A stretch of 64,000 bases of DNA from Bifidobacterium castoris (GCF_003952025.1 NZ_QXGI01000009.1:40250-104249); one strand, 5' to 3'; positions 1-9,381 are shown, numbered from the stretch's first letter. Program-made: numbers and translations. Notes: a model not told the origin generated them from the sequence alone.

Positions 1-963
1 GAGCTTGTTCACATTGGAGCCCATGCCGCACAGCAGGCCCACGCCGAGGAACGCGGCAGGGGTCAGGATGAGGCGGTAGAACGTGTTCCAGATCGTCTCC
101 AAGCCAAGCGAGAACTTCACGGTGGACAGCGCGAGGCCGGCGGCGAGCACCGCGACGCCGGAGTTGGCCTTCGCGATGAGGTCGAAGGTCGGCGCGGCCG
201 CATCCGGGATGCGGATGCCGACGAGCACGATGACGATGGCGAGCAGCGGGGCCCAGCAGACCGGCTGCTTGAGCGCGTTGATGAGCGCCTCGAGGTTCTG
301 GTTCTTCTTCTTGCCCTTGTTCGAGGACTTCGAGACCATGACCTCGGCGTTGCGGTCCTTCGTCGCGTCCTTCGCCGGATCGACGGCCTCGTCGTCCTTC
401 GTGGCGACGATGGACGGCGTCTTCGCGGATGCGGAGGCGACCTTGACGTCGCCCTTCGAGTTGGCGACGGTCGCGGCGGACAGTCGCGCGCGGTCCTTCG
501 CCTGGCCGACGTTGATCAGGTACATGCCGATCGGGATCGTGACGGCGTTGACGACGATCGAGATGATCGCGATGACGAGGTTCGTCGAGACGGTGTCGCC
601 GTAGATCGGGTCGAGCACGGCGAATCCGAGGAAGCCGATCGTCGGCGAGCCGGCGATCAACGCGCACACCGCCGCCTCCTGGATGCTGCGATGGAACATC
701 AGGCGGCACAGATAGTAGCTGAGCATGAACATCACGATGATGCCCACGAAGCCGAGCACGGTCAGGACGGCGTCCTGCGCGAGCATTTCGCGCGTCGCCT
801 TGACGATCGAGATGAACAATGCGGCCGGCAGCGCGATGTTCAGCACGAGCTTGTTGAGGCCCTGGCGCTGATCGTCGTCGAAGTAGCTGAATTTGCCGCA
901 GACATAGCCCAACGCCATGATGACGATGATCGGGATGATGTCATCGATGAGTATTTTTCCCAT
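1..963 (-). CDS. AEC family permease (candidate oxalate/organic acid transporter), 3' end beyond window
   Basis: Membrane transporter of the auxin efflux carrier (AEC) family, running off the left edge, so the C-terminus is missing. The protein starts [20 protein letters not shown] and shows repeated hydrophobic segments (about five before the loop and more after it). A long hydrophilic central loop rich in Lys/Asp/Ala separates two transmembrane bundles, as is usual in AEC proteins. The start follows an AGAGGAAAG ribosome-binding site. It lies downstream of oxc on the same strand, 172 nt away, with a strong hairpin in the gap. In E. coli the AEC protein YfdV sits with the yfdW/yfdU (formyl-CoA transferase/oxalyl-CoA decarboxylase) genes, so an oxalate-related role is inferred from context. 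Family call good; substrate unproven. Confidence 0.82.
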   Translation of the reverse strand, partial: MGKILIDDIIPIIVIMALGYVCGKFSYFDDDQRQGLNKLVLNIALPAALFISIVKATREMLAQDAVLTVLGFVGIIVMFMLSYYLCRLMFHRSIQEAAVCALIAGSPTIGFLGFAVLDPIYGDTVSTNLVIAIISIVVNAVTIPIGMYLINVGQAKDRARLSAATVANSKGDVKVASASAKTPSIVATKDDEAVDPAKDATKDRNAEVMVSKSSNKGKKKNQNLEALINALKQPVCWAPLLAIVIVLVGIRIPDAAAPTFDLIAKANSGVAVLAAGLALSTVKFSLGLETIWNTFYRLILTPAAFLGVGLLCGMGSNVNKL

Positions 964-1058
964 GATGGATGCTTTCCTCTCTTGGTATGCCGATGCGATG
1001 CGCGGCGTGCACGCCGACGGCGGCACCGGATACGGCTGGTGGGGGGAGACGCCGGGTG

Positions 1059-1120
1059 CCGGCCGGGTGCGCCGGCCGCCGAACCCGTGAGGAGGGACGG
1101 CGGCCGGCGCACCCGGCCGG
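1059..1120. terminator. perfect 22-bp inverted repeat between oxc and the AEC permease gene
   Basis: Arms 1059-1080 and 1099-1120 are perfectly complementary, GC-rich, with an 18-nt loop. No T-run follows on the minus strand, so it may be an RNA-processing/stability hairpin or a partial attenuator separating oxc from the downstream permease rather than a classical intrinsic terminator. Confidence 0.7.
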
Positions 1121-1135
1121 CGGTGACGTCATCGG

Positions 1136-2911
1136 TCACATATGTGCGCCTTCGATGTACGGGTTCGCCGTCATTTCGGAGGTCGCGAGCGGTCCGACGA
1201 CCGGCTTCGGATTCAGGTTGCTGATGTGGCCCGATTCCTTGCCCGCGTAGTCGGCGAGCTGCACGTGGACGAAGCTCGGCTTGCCGGAGGCGACGGCCTC
1301 GCCGACCATCTGCTCGACCTCGTCCGGCGTCGTGGCGTAGTAGCCGGTGCCGCCGAAGGCCTCGATCATCTTCTCGTAGTGCGCGTCGTAGGTGAGCGTC
1401 AGCGGCGACGGATCGCCGTCGTCACCGAGGTTCTCGAAGTCGCCGCGGTAGATGCCGCCGTTGTTGAGCACGACGAAGGTGATCGGCAGGTGGTAGCGGC
1501 AGGCGACCTCGACCTCCATGCCGTCGAATCCGAATCCGGAGTCGCCGCCGATGTACAGGACCGGCTTGCCGGTGGCGACGGCGGCGCCGATCGAGTAGCC
1601 GACCGCGCAGCCCATGACGCCCCACGTGCCGCAGTCGAGACGATGGCGCGGCTGGTAGATGTCGATGATGTTGCGGCAGTCGTCAAGCGTGTTCGCGCCC
1701 TCGTTCGTCAGGATGAGGTCCTTGTTCTTGTCGTAGACCTTCTTGATCGCGCCGAGCGCGTCGTAGTGGCCCATCGGCACCTTGCCGGAGTCGACGCGGG
1801 CGGCGAACTTCTCGTCGTTCTTCTGCGCGTCGGCCTGCAGCATGCCGAGCCATGCGGAGGTGGCCTTGAACGGCGTCTTGCCGAGGCCCGCGTTGAGCAT
1901 CGCCATCGCGGACTTGATGTCGCCGACGATCGGGCAGGCGATCGGACGCGCATTCTCGATCTCGGCCGGATCGATGTCGATCTGGATGAACTTGACGTCC
2001 GGGTTCCATTCCTTGCCCTGGCCGAAGTTGAGCATCCAGTTGAGGCGCGCGCCGACGACGAGCACGACGTCGGCCGTGCGCAGCGCGAGGCCACGGCAGC
2101 TTGCCGTGCAGTGCGGATCGTCGTCCGGGATGAGGCCCTTGGCCATCGACATCGGCTGGAACGGGATGTCGGTCTTCTCGACGAACGCGCGGATCTCGTC
2201 CTCGGCCTGCGCGAGCGCCGCGCCCTTGCCGACGATCATCAGCGGGTTCTTCGCCTCGCCCAGCAGCTTGAGCGCGTCGTCGATCGAAGACTGCGCCGGC
2301 GGCATCGCCGGAGCCGGGTTGTTCGCGACCCACAGCTTGGCCGCGGCCTCGTCCTTGTCCATCGTCTGGGCGACGGCGTCGTCCGGGAAGTCGATGTAGA
2401 CGGCGCCCGGACGGCCCGAGCATGCGATGTGCATCGCGCGCGCGACGGCGAGCGGGATGTCCTCGATCTTGTCGATGCGGAACGATTCCTTGCAGAACGC
2501 CTTTGCATAGTTCATCTGGTCGAGGCCCTCGTATTCGCCCTCGTGCATGTCCACGACATGACGCGTCGAGGAGCCTCCGATCATGATGACCGGGTAACCG
2601 TTTTCGGTGGCCTCGAGCAGCGCGGCGAGGCCGTTGAGGAAGCCGGGCGCCGAGACGGTCAGCGCGACGGCCGGACGGCCGGTCAGGAATCCTTCCGCGG
2701 CGGCCGCGTTCACCGCGTCCTCCTCGTGGCGCATGCCGATGTAGCGCATGCCCATGCCCTGGGCGATACGCGCGAAATCGGTGACCGGGATGCCGACGAC
2801 GCCGTACATGTTCTTGACGCCGTTCTTCATGAGCGCCTCGGCAAGATAGTGAGGCGAGTCCGTCAGGCTCTGCGTCGATGCGGCCGCGGCCTGAGTTGTG
2901 GAATCCGTCAT
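1136..2911 (-). CDS. oxc: oxalyl-CoA decarboxylase
   Basis: Thiamine-diphosphate enzyme converting oxalyl-CoA to formyl-CoA and CO2, the second step of CoA-dependent oxalate breakdown in the cytosol. 591 residues, the usual size. The N-terminal pyrimidine-binding domain contains the MRHEEDA motif with the catalytic Glu, followed by a central domain and a C-terminal diphosphate-binding domain with GDSGFGFDGMEVE and FVVLNNGGIYRG, the family's GDG-NN type motif. ATG 2911 is chosen because GGAGGAAGG sits just upstream; an upstream in-frame TTG would include the Shine-Dalgarno itself. The neighbour downstream is an AEC permease; formyl-CoA transferase is not in this window. Confidence 0.95.
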   Translation of the reverse strand: MTDSTTQAAAASTQSLTDSPHYLAEALMKNGVKNMYGVVGIPVTDFARIAQGMGMRYIGMRHEEDAVNAAAAEGFLTGRPAVALTVSAPGFLNGLAALLEATENGYPVIMIGGSSTRHVVDMHEGEYEGLDQMNYAKAFCKESFRIDKIEDIPLAVARAMHIACSGRPGAVYIDFPDDAVAQTMDKDEAAAKLWVANNPAPAMPPAQSSIDDALKLLGEAKNPLMIVGKGAALAQAEDEIRAFVEKTDIPFQPMSMAKGLIPDDDPHCTASCRGLALRTADVVLVVGARLNWMLNFGQGKEWNPDVKFIQIDIDPAEIENARPIACPIVGDIKSAMAMLNAGLGKTPFKATSAWLGMLQADAQKNDEKFAARVDSGKVPMGHYDALGAIKKVYDKNKDLILTNEGANTLDDCRNIIDIYQPRHRLDCGTWGVMGCAVGYSIGAAVATGKPVLYIGGDSGFGFDGMEVEVACRYHLPITFVVLNNGGIYRGDFENLGDDGDPSPLTLTYDAHYEKMIEAFGGTGYYATTPDEVEQMVGEAVASGKPSFVHVQLADYAGKESGHISNLNPKPVVGPLATSEMTANPYIEGAHM

Positions 2912-3014
2912 GCCTTCCTCCAATCAGAATATGGTTCTCGGAATATGAGTACCACCGATTCTAAGGTCGCATGTCTCATATGCTGAGAAGGCTTGCGCTC
3001 AGCGTATTTGTTCG

Positions 3015-4520
3015 CTAATCGCTATTTCCGCGACCTTTGCGGTCCCCGCCATGCCATTGCCTGACATTGCGGCGCCACTGCTCGCCCTCCCTGCGCGCCG
3101 CCTGCTGCGCCGTCGACGCGACCTGCCGGATCTGCGTTCCCGCCGCGACCGCGAAGTCGATGAACCCCGCGTTCCTCTCGTGCTCATCGCGCAACGCGCT
3201 TTGGCGCATGCCGCGGAAGAACTGCTTCCAGCCGGAGCGGGCGAGCAGGTCGATGCCCGAACCGTAGATGCCGACCGGATATCCGAACATGAACGCGACG
3301 CACACGCCGATCGCGAGGAACGGCGCGGCAGCCCATCCGAAGATCTCGCAGCCGAGCAGGAACGCGGAGACCGGGCAGCGGTTGAACGCGGCGAGGAAGC
3401 AGATCGAACCGACCGCCGCGCCGAACAGCGCGTCGCCGCCGGTCATCGCGAACGACGCCGAGCCGATCATGCCGCCGATGCACAGCGACGGCATGATCTC
3501 GCCGCCCTTGAACCAGAATCCGAGGCACAGGATCGTCAGCAGCATCTTGATGAGGAAGTCGAAGGAGACGTTCGGCGTCCGGAGCACCTCGTTGAGCATC
3601 ATGCCGCCCGAACCGGTGAAGCGCATCCATCCGCACGCCGTCACGAGCACGGCGACAAGCAGGCCTCCGACGACGACCCACAGATAGCAGTTGCGCCGGA
3701 TGCGTTTCGTGACGCCCTGCACGAGGCGGATCGCGATCGCGAACAGGCTGCCGAACAGCGCCGCCGCCACGCCGATGACGACGCACATGCCGACGCCATG
3801 CCAGCTCAGCTGCGGCACGCCGACCCTCGTGATGACGTCGCCGATGCCGAAGTGGCGCGCGACGGCGAATCCGGCGAAGCAGGCGACGAGCATCGAGCAC
3901 ACGTAGCGCAGCCCGGCGAAGCGCATGAGCTCGAGGACGAGCATGCACGAGCCGAGCGGCGCGAAGAACAGCGCGGAGAACGTCGCGGCCATGCCGGTCG
4001 CCGCGACGTACAGATGCATGTCCTGAGTGTCGTCGTGGTTCGGGCGGCGCACGACGTTGTGCAGCCCGAAGGGCCGCGCGATCGTCGTGCCGAGGCTCGC
4101 GCCCATCTGCATCGCGCCGGCCTCCTTGCCGACGGTGCCGCCGGCGAGGATCGTCATCGCGTTCGCGATGAGGATGCCGGGTGCGAGCAGCCCGCTGATC
4201 CTGTGGCCGGCGCGCATCCGTTCGATGACGGCGTCGGTCGTCAGGTCGAGCGGCAGCTTCCACCAGCGGTACAGCAGCAGCTGCGCGACGCCGATGGCCG
4301 GCAGCAGCCAGATGAGCCACGGCAGGCCTTCGAAGACACGCCGTGCGCCGTCGACGACGAGGCACAGCGTGATCGATCCGAATCCGCACAGCACGCCGCA
4401 TACGAGCGCATAGAGCAGATGCCGGGCCGCCTGCCCGACGTTGAACCGCAGTACCCACTTCGACGCGGGCGCCGGCGGCGCGCCGTCGTCCGTCCTGCGC
4501 TGCGGATGCCCTGTGCTCAC
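3015..4520 (-). CDS. ClC family chloride channel/antiporter-like membrane protein
   Basis: Integral membrane protein of the ClC voltage-gated chloride channel family, 501 residues, about ten to twelve helices. Family signatures visible: AGGTVGKEAGAMQMGA (the GxEGP-type filter loop with KEAG instead of the usual REGP/KEGP) and GGEIMPSLCIGGMIG (the GxFxP-type loop). The start is taken as GTG 4520, preceded by GGAGGAGAAC; longer in-frame extensions lack a good ribosome-binding site. A highly charged tail of about 80 residues follows the last helix. It lies between the surface protein gene and oxc on the same strand. Whether it moves chloride, fluoride or another anion cannot be told from sequence; the altered filter makes the ion uncertain. 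Confidence 0.85.
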   Translation of the reverse strand: MSTGHPQRRTDDGAPPAPASKWVLRFNVGQAARHLLYALVCGVLCGFGSITLCLVVDGARRVFEGLPWLIWLLPAIGVAQLLLYRWWKLPLDLTTDAVIERMRAGHRISGLLAPGILIANAMTILAGGTVGKEAGAMQMGASLGTTIARPFGLHNVVRRPNHDDTQDMHLYVAATGMAATFSALFFAPLGSCMLVLELMRFAGLRYVCSMLVACFAGFAVARHFGIGDVITRVGVPQLSWHGVGMCVVIGVAAALFGSLFAIAIRLVQGVTKRIRRNCYLWVVVGGLLVAVLVTACGWMRFTGSGGMMLNEVLRTPNVSFDFLIKMLLTILCLGFWFKGGEIMPSLCIGGMIGSASFAMTGGDALFGAAVGSICFLAAFNRCPVSAFLLGCEIFGWAAAPFLAIGVCVAFMFGYPVGIYGSGIDLLARSGWKQFFRGMRQSALRDEHERNAGFIDFAVAAGTQIRQVASTAQQAARREGEQWRRNVRQWHGGDRKGRGNSD

Positions 4521-4712
4521 TGTCCGTTCTCCTCCACGCCGTTGACCGCGTCCGGCGCGGCCGCCGTTGTACATCGGTATCGTACAGTCCGGCGACGCGT
4601 GCCGGCGCCGATTCCATCCGACAGCGTGCACATGCGCGGTGCGGGCCCGGCGCCATGGCCGCCCCGCACCGCACGCGTCACACGCGCCGCGCAGTGTCCA
4701 CGGGGTGTCCGC

Positions 4713-7004
4713 TCAGCGTCCGCGGGGTGTCCGCTTCGCGCCGCGGCGCAGCCTGATCGCGACGACGCCGGCAGCCGCGCACAGGATGCACGTCACCGTC
4801 AGCGGCGCCGCCGCGGCCACGCCGGTCGCCGCGAGCGCGGGCTTTGTCTCCTGCGCCTGCTGCTCCTTCGGCTGTTCGCGACTGGGCGCCGGCGGCTGTT
4901 CGACGACTTCGACGACCTCTCCGGGCGCGCCGATCTCATGCGTCGCGAGGACGTCGCCGTCACGGCTGAGCAACGTCGCCTTCCAGTACACGAGGCCGGC
5001 CGTCGGCGAACGCGTCTCCTCGCTCGTCACCTGCTGCGATGTCAGCGTCGGGTCGAGCGGATGCCGGCCGCCGGAGAGCAGCAGCCGGTTCGTCCCGGGC
5101 TGCGCGTCATCGCCGACGGCCTCGTAGGCTTCGAAGACGACGACGGCGCCTTCGGGCACCGGCCCGCGCACGCTCGCCACGTCGTGGAACGGCTCGCCGA
5201 CCTTGACCTTCGCGTGGTCGACCTGCGTCGTCAGCGTCGGCGTCTCGACCGGCTCCTCGGTCACGCGCACGCGCTCCCAGCCGTCCGCGTACGAGCTGGC
5301 CGCCGGCGCGACGCGGTCGTCGCCGGCGAAGCTCCAGACGAAGACGTACCAGCCGGGTGCGTCGGCGACGATCTCGACCGCTTCGCCGTGCGCGTCGGGC
5401 GCGCCGCCGCCGACGCGCAGCTCGCCGTTGACGGCCGCGTAGTCCCAGACGCCGATGAGTCGGTGATGCTCGTCGGGCTGCGGCTGCCCGTCCCCTTCGG
5501 GACGCCATGCATCGTCGTCGCCGTCGCCTCCGGCCCACCATACGTTCACCTGCGCGTACGCCTCGTCAGCGCCGACGCCGATGGCCTCGTCGCCTTCCCA
5601 ACGTCCGTGGTCGTCGGGGAATCCGGAGACCCAGATCGTGTCCATGAGCTGCGAGCCGACGTGGGCCGTGTGTTCGTGCGCCTCGGAGCGCACTTCGACG
5701 GTGTCGCGGCGGGTGACGTTCGTCTCGGCGCCGTCGACGATCGCCGTGACGATGTCCTGCGCGAGGTATTCGCCCATCGATCCGCGCTGCCGGTCGCGTC
5801 TGGCCGCCCACAGCCAGGTGCCGAAGCCGCTCGCGTCCGTCGCGTGGTAGTCGCCGTCCTCGTCGCACGCGACGGCCGTCTGCTCGCCGCCGGGGGCGTC
5901 GAAGACGAGCTGCGCGGTCGCGACGGGTTGGCGGCCGAGCGCCTGCGCGACGCGGTTGACGAAGTCGTCGGCGTCGTCGCCGTCCTGACGGTCGATGCGA
6001 CGCGTGACGGCGTCGGCGTCGAGGCCGTCGAAGTACCAGCCGTCGACGGTGAGTGTCTCGCCGCGCGGCCACACGTCGTCGGGACCGGCCATGCCGACGG
6101 CGACGGCGTCGGTGACGCGGTCCCCCGCTTTGACGACCGTCGGCGTGGTGACGGTGCGGATCGTCGGCGTGAAGGTCTTCCTCGCCGGGAAGCGGATCTC
6201 GTCGAATGCCTTCGCCTGCCCTTCGCCGACGCGCACGAGGCGTTGCGACGACGCGATGACGTCGACCGACGGCACGACGGCCGCGCCGGAGACGCGCACG
6301 TCGCCGTCGCCGGTCGAGGTCCATGGGACGACGGCGGCCTTGGCGCCGGAGACGGCGCGCCAGGTCCGTGTGCCGTCGGGGAAGACGGCCGGTCCGTCGA
6401 GCGTCAACGTGTAGGCGATGCCGGGCACCGGCTCGCCGCGCGCGTTGTCGATCGAGACGGTCACGGCGCCGTTGCGCCGCCCCTCGTCATAGGACAGCGT
6501 CGTGGCGAGCCTCGTCGGCGTGGCCGCGTCGGCTTCGGCGAGCAGTTCGTCGACGCGCACGAAAATCTGCGGATACCGCTGCTCGAGCCGTGCGCGCGCC
6601 GACGGCCATCCGTGCGATCCGGTGCTCGTGTCGAAGAAATCGTGCAGGATGACGGCGATCGCCGCGTGCGTGACGTCCTCCTTGACCTCGCTGTGCGGGT
6701 ACCGGCTGATGAGCACGGCCGCCTTGCGCGCGTTGACCGAATCCTGCATCGTCGCCGCCGCGCCGACCGTGTAGTTCGTGTTCTTGTCCTGCTGGATGCA
6801 GTAGTAGTCGAGTCCCGCGCCGTCATAGCCGACCGGGCCGATCTCATAGGCGATGCCCTCGTTGAGGTACGAGAAGTTGTAGGGCGTCGCGGCCGTGAGC
6901 TTCTCGCCCTCGGCGGCCGAGGCACCCGCCGCGGCGCCGAAGATCGTCGCGACGGCCGCCGCGGCCGCGGCCACCTTGCGCCGGATCGATGTGGATCGCG
7001 TCAT
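4713..7004 (-). CDS. sortase-anchored surface protein with thioester-domain-like N-terminus
   Basis: Secreted, wall-anchored protein of 763 residues. A signal peptide (residues 1-30, ending GASA) is followed by a region resembling the TQXA/thioester adhesin domain: a Tyr-Cys-Ile motif with Cys69, and THAAIAVILHDFF near residue 112. In active thioester domains the second position of TQxAIW is Gln; here it is His113. The middle has repeated beta-rich modules (each beginning with PT-V--G--V-D-like segments), as in VaFE-type stalks. The C-terminus has LAATG (724-728), a class E sortase-like motif, a hydrophobic helix and an Arg/Lys tail. Start ATG 7004 follows AAAGGA. Likely adhesin; role inferred. 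Confidence 0.8.
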   Translation of the reverse strand: MTRSTSIRRKVAAAAAAVATIFGAAAGASAAEGEKLTAATPYNFSYLNEGIAYEIGPVGYDGAGLDYYCIQQDKNTNYTVGAAATMQDSVNARKAAVLISRYPHSEVKEDVTHAAIAVILHDFFDTSTGSHGWPSARARLEQRYPQIFVRVDELLAEADAATPTRLATTLSYDEGRRNGAVTVSIDNARGEPVPGIAYTLTLDGPAVFPDGTRTWRAVSGAKAAVVPWTSTGDGDVRVSGAAVVPSVDVIASSQRLVRVGEGQAKAFDEIRFPARKTFTPTIRTVTTPTVVKAGDRVTDAVAVGMAGPDDVWPRGETLTVDGWYFDGLDADAVTRRIDRQDGDDADDFVNRVAQALGRQPVATAQLVFDAPGGEQTAVACDEDGDYHATDASGFGTWLWAARRDRQRGSMGEYLAQDIVTAIVDGAETNVTRRDTVEVRSEAHEHTAHVGSQLMDTIWVSGFPDDHGRWEGDEAIGVGADEAYAQVNVWWAGGDGDDDAWRPEGDGQPQPDEHHRLIGVWDYAAVNGELRVGGGAPDAHGEAVEIVADAPGWYVFVWSFAGDDRVAPAASSYADGWERVRVTEEPVETPTLTTQVDHAKVKVGEPFHDVASVRGPVPEGAVVVFEAYEAVGDDAQPGTNRLLLSGGRHPLDPTLTSQQVTSEETRSPTAGLVYWKATLLSRDGDVLATHEIGAPGEVVEVVEQPPAPSREQPKEQQAQETKPALAATGVAAAAPLTVTCILCAAAGVVAIRLRRGAKRTPRGR

Positions 7005-7135
7005 TGCAGTTCCTTTCGCTTGGGTTGCGTCCTGGCCGTCGCCGCTGCGACGGCTGGCTCGACCTTCGCATCGGCGGCTGCGCCGACGCAAACGCGTACG
7101 GGTCATGTGACCGGAAGGCGGGCTCGGCGGCCATT

Positions 7136-7227
7136 TGTGGACGACACGACCCGGTATCCACATCGGAGCTTGTCCACAGTCCGTCCACATCGGTGCATCG
7201 AACCGCCGATTCATCCACATTTCCACA
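7136..7227. promoter_or_regulatory. cluster of six DnaA-box-like 9-mers
   Basis: Within 92 bp lie one exact TTGTCCACA (7170-7178) and related sites GTATCCACA (7154-7162), CCGTCCACA (7181-7189), TCATCCACA (7211-7219), ATTTCCACA (7219-7227) and, on the other strand, TCGTCCACA (7136-7144). TTGTCCACA is the actinobacterial DnaA box consensus. No dnaA or dnaN is nearby, so this is not obviously oriC. It could be a DnaA-binding control or titration site in the divergent intergenic region, or a repeated operator. Confidence 0.5.
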
Positions 7228-7334
7228 TCGCTTCGCGCCCGGTTTGACAACACGGCGTGGGATGCCCCGCAACGCCATGCCACGCCGTGTCTCATCAATA
7301 TGTCCAGATCCGCCCCCTGTTCACATCATGCCCA

Positions 7335-7340
7335 TACAAT
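7335..7340 (+). promoter_or_regulatory. -10 element TACAAT, probable leaderless promoter of the glgE-like gene
   Basis: TACAAT ends 7 nt before the ATG at 7348, so transcription would begin at or next to the start codon. The only purine-rich stretch (AAAAGG) ends one base before the ATG, too close for a normal ribosome-binding site. Confidence 0.5.
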
Positions 7341-7347
7341 AAAAGGC

Positions 7348-9381
7348 ATGAGCGAAGCACAACACACTCAGGACACAGCACCCAGCACGACCAACCGCAC
7401 GCGCAAGCCGCGCGCGGCGAAGAAGCAGCCGCAGTTCACGGGGGATGCGCCTGCGCTGCCCATCGCAACCAAGGAAGCCGGCCAGTTCGGCCGCGTCGCG
7501 ATCACGAACGTCACCCCCTCGAGCGCCGACGGCGCCTTCACGCCACGCGTCGAACTCGGCGAGCCGTTCACGGTGACGGCCCGCGTCTTCATCGAAGGAA
7601 GCGGCCATGTAGGCGCCACCGGCGTCCTCAAGAGCCAGCGCGGCCGCATCATGGCGCGCAAGCCGATGATGCCCGCCGACGCCACCCTCGAATCGTACGC
7701 CGTCACGCTGCAGGCCGGCGAGCACACCGACGTCGCACCGTGGGACGAGGCCTTCGCCGAGACGGCCAAGCAGCTCGGCAACTGGAAGTTCGCCGTCGAA
7801 GGATGGGCCGACACCTTCGCCGACTGGCTGCAGCTCGCCGACGAGGAGCCCGCCTCGGAACGCATCGCGCAGCAGGGCTCCGAGATCCTCAGCCGCTGGG
7901 CCGGCACGCGCGACGCCGCCCTCGACGCGCAGCAGCGCAAGATGCTGCGCGACACCGCCAAGGAGATGCTCGACGAGACCGTCGACGCCGCCGACCGCAT
8001 CGCGATCGCGCACGCCGCCGAGATCCTTGCGCTGCATGGGACGAACCCGCTGCGCGACGGCCTGACCGCGAGCGCCGACCGTCCGCTGCGCGTCGAACGC
8101 CCGAAATCGAGCTTCAGCGCCTGGTACCAGTTCTTCCCGCGTTCCGAAGGCGCCGTCGGCAACGAGGACGGCACCGTCACGCCGGGCGACCTGCATACGG
8201 CGGTGAGGGGCCTCGAACGCGCGAAGAAGGAAGGCTTCGGCATCGTCTGCCTGCCGCAGATCCTGCCGACCGACGCCGCCGGCGCCGTCACCGACCACAC
8301 GTCGGTCGACCCGGCGCTCGGCACCGTCGACGACCTGCGCGCCTTCATCGGCCGCGCCCACGAGCTCGGCCTCGAGGTCGCGATCGACTTCACGCTCGCC
8401 TTCGCCGCCGACCATGCATGGAAGGCCGTGCACCCGCAATGGTTCCGCGCCGACGGCACGATCGACTACGACAACGACTTCGCCGGCATCGGGAAGGCCG
8501 TCATGGAGGCCCTCGACGGCTGGATCGACCTGGGCGTCACCGCCTTCCGCGTCGGCGCTCCCGGGGACACGCCGCTGCGCCTGTGGCAGGACGTCATCGC
8601 CGAGGTCACGAAGGCGCATCCGCAGGCGCTGTTCCTCGCCGAGGACGGCGACCGGCCGTCGATGACGCGCGCGCTCGCATGCGCCGGATTCACGCAATCC
8701 TACGGCACCTTCGCATGGCGCAACACGAAGGAGGAGGTCGACGGGTTCCTGACGGCCACGAACTCGGACGCCGCGTTCTGGCAGCGCAACGCGTTCTGGC
8801 CGACGACGCCGGATTCGCTGAGCAACTACCTGCGCGACAACGACATCGCCGGCTATGCGGTGCGCGCCGTGCTCGCCGCGATGGGTTCGCCGGCGTGGGG
8901 CGTGTGCAGCGGCTACGAACTCGTCGAGAACGCGCAGCTCGCAGGCGCCGAACGCCCGGCCGTAAGCGAGCCCGACGAGGTCCGCGTGCGCGACTGGGGC
9001 ACGAGCGACGACTACGGCATCGCCGAGCTCGTCGCCTCGCTCAACACGATCCGCCTCGCGCATCCGGCCGCGCGCAGCTACCACAACCTCACGGTGCTGC
9101 CGAGCGCGAACCCGAGCGTCCTCGCCTTCGCGCGCCACACGCCGGCCGCATGCACCGGCACCGGCAAGCCGGACACGCTCATCGTCGTCGTCAACCTCGA
9201 CGGCTACCACGAGCAGCAGTCGAACATCCACGTCGACCTCGAGGCGTTCGGGCTGCCGACCGACGGCACCTACCGCGTCAGGGACGAGCTGACCGGCCGC
9301 GAATTCGACTGGAGCTGGGACAACTTCGTCGCGCTCGCCCCGTGGGCGGACGTCGCGCACATCCTCAGCGTCGAATACTGA
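7348..9381 (+). CDS. GlgE-like maltosyltransferase family protein lacking the catalytic nucleophile
   Basis: 677 residues with the GlgE (GH13 subfamily 3, maltose-1-phosphate maltosyltransferase) layout: N-terminal domain N with the VF-EG signature, then VERPKSSFSAWYQFFPRSEG, then the barrel with DYDNDFAGIG and LGVTAFRVGAPGDTP. In GlgE the last motif reads FRVDNPHTKP, whose Asp is the nucleophile (D394 in Streptomyces coelicolor). Here the residue is Gly403. The acid/base Glu (Glu432) and third acidic residue (Asp489) are present at the same spacing as E423 and D480. The N-terminus has about 30 extra basic, low-complexity residues. It may be a pseudoenzyme or a glucan-binding protein; function unproven. 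Confidence 0.8.
   Translation: MSEAQHTQDTAPSTTNRTRKPRAAKKQPQFTGDAPALPIATKEAGQFGRVAITNVTPSSADGAFTPRVELGEPFTVTARVFIEGSGHVGATGVLKSQRGRIMARKPMMPADATLESYAVTLQAGEHTDVAPWDEAFAETAKQLGNWKFAVEGWADTFADWLQLADEEPASERIAQQGSEILSRWAGTRDAALDAQQRKMLRDTAKEMLDETVDAADRIAIAHAAEILALHGTNPLRDGLTASADRPLRVERPKSSFSAWYQFFPRSEGAVGNEDGTVTPGDLHTAVRGLERAKKEGFGIVCLPQILPTDAAGAVTDHTSVDPALGTVDDLRAFIGRAHELGLEVAIDFTLAFAADHAWKAVHPQWFRADGTIDYDNDFAGIGKAVMEALDGWIDLGVTAFRVGAPGDTPLRLWQDVIAEVTKAHPQALFLAEDGDRPSMTRALACAGFTQSYGTFAWRNTKEEVDGFLTATNSDAAFWQRNAFWPTTPDSLSNYLRDNDIAGYAVRAVLAAMGSPAWGVCSGYELVENAQLAGAERPAVSEPDEVRVRDWGTSDDYGIAELVASLNTIRLAHPAARSYHNLTVLPSANPSVLAFARHTPAACTGTGKPDTLIVVVNLDGYHEQQSNIHVDLEAFGLPTDGTYRVRDELTGREFDWSWDNFVALAPWADVAHILSVEY

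Noticed and set aside
1142-2986. Long open frame on the plus strand opposite oxc
   Set aside because: Antisense shadow in GC-rich DNA with Arg/Asp/Val-rich composition; oxc on the other strand has clear motifs and a ribosome-binding site.
7136-7227. Chromosomal origin oriC
   Set aside because: No dnaA, dnaN, rpmH or AT-rich unwinding region beside the DnaA-box-like cluster; kept only as a possible DnaA site.
3051-7247. Plus-strand open frame of almost 1,400 codons opposite the channel and surface protein genes
   Set aside because: Length arises from third-position GC bias; no start signal, no domain, and it spans two real genes on the other strand.
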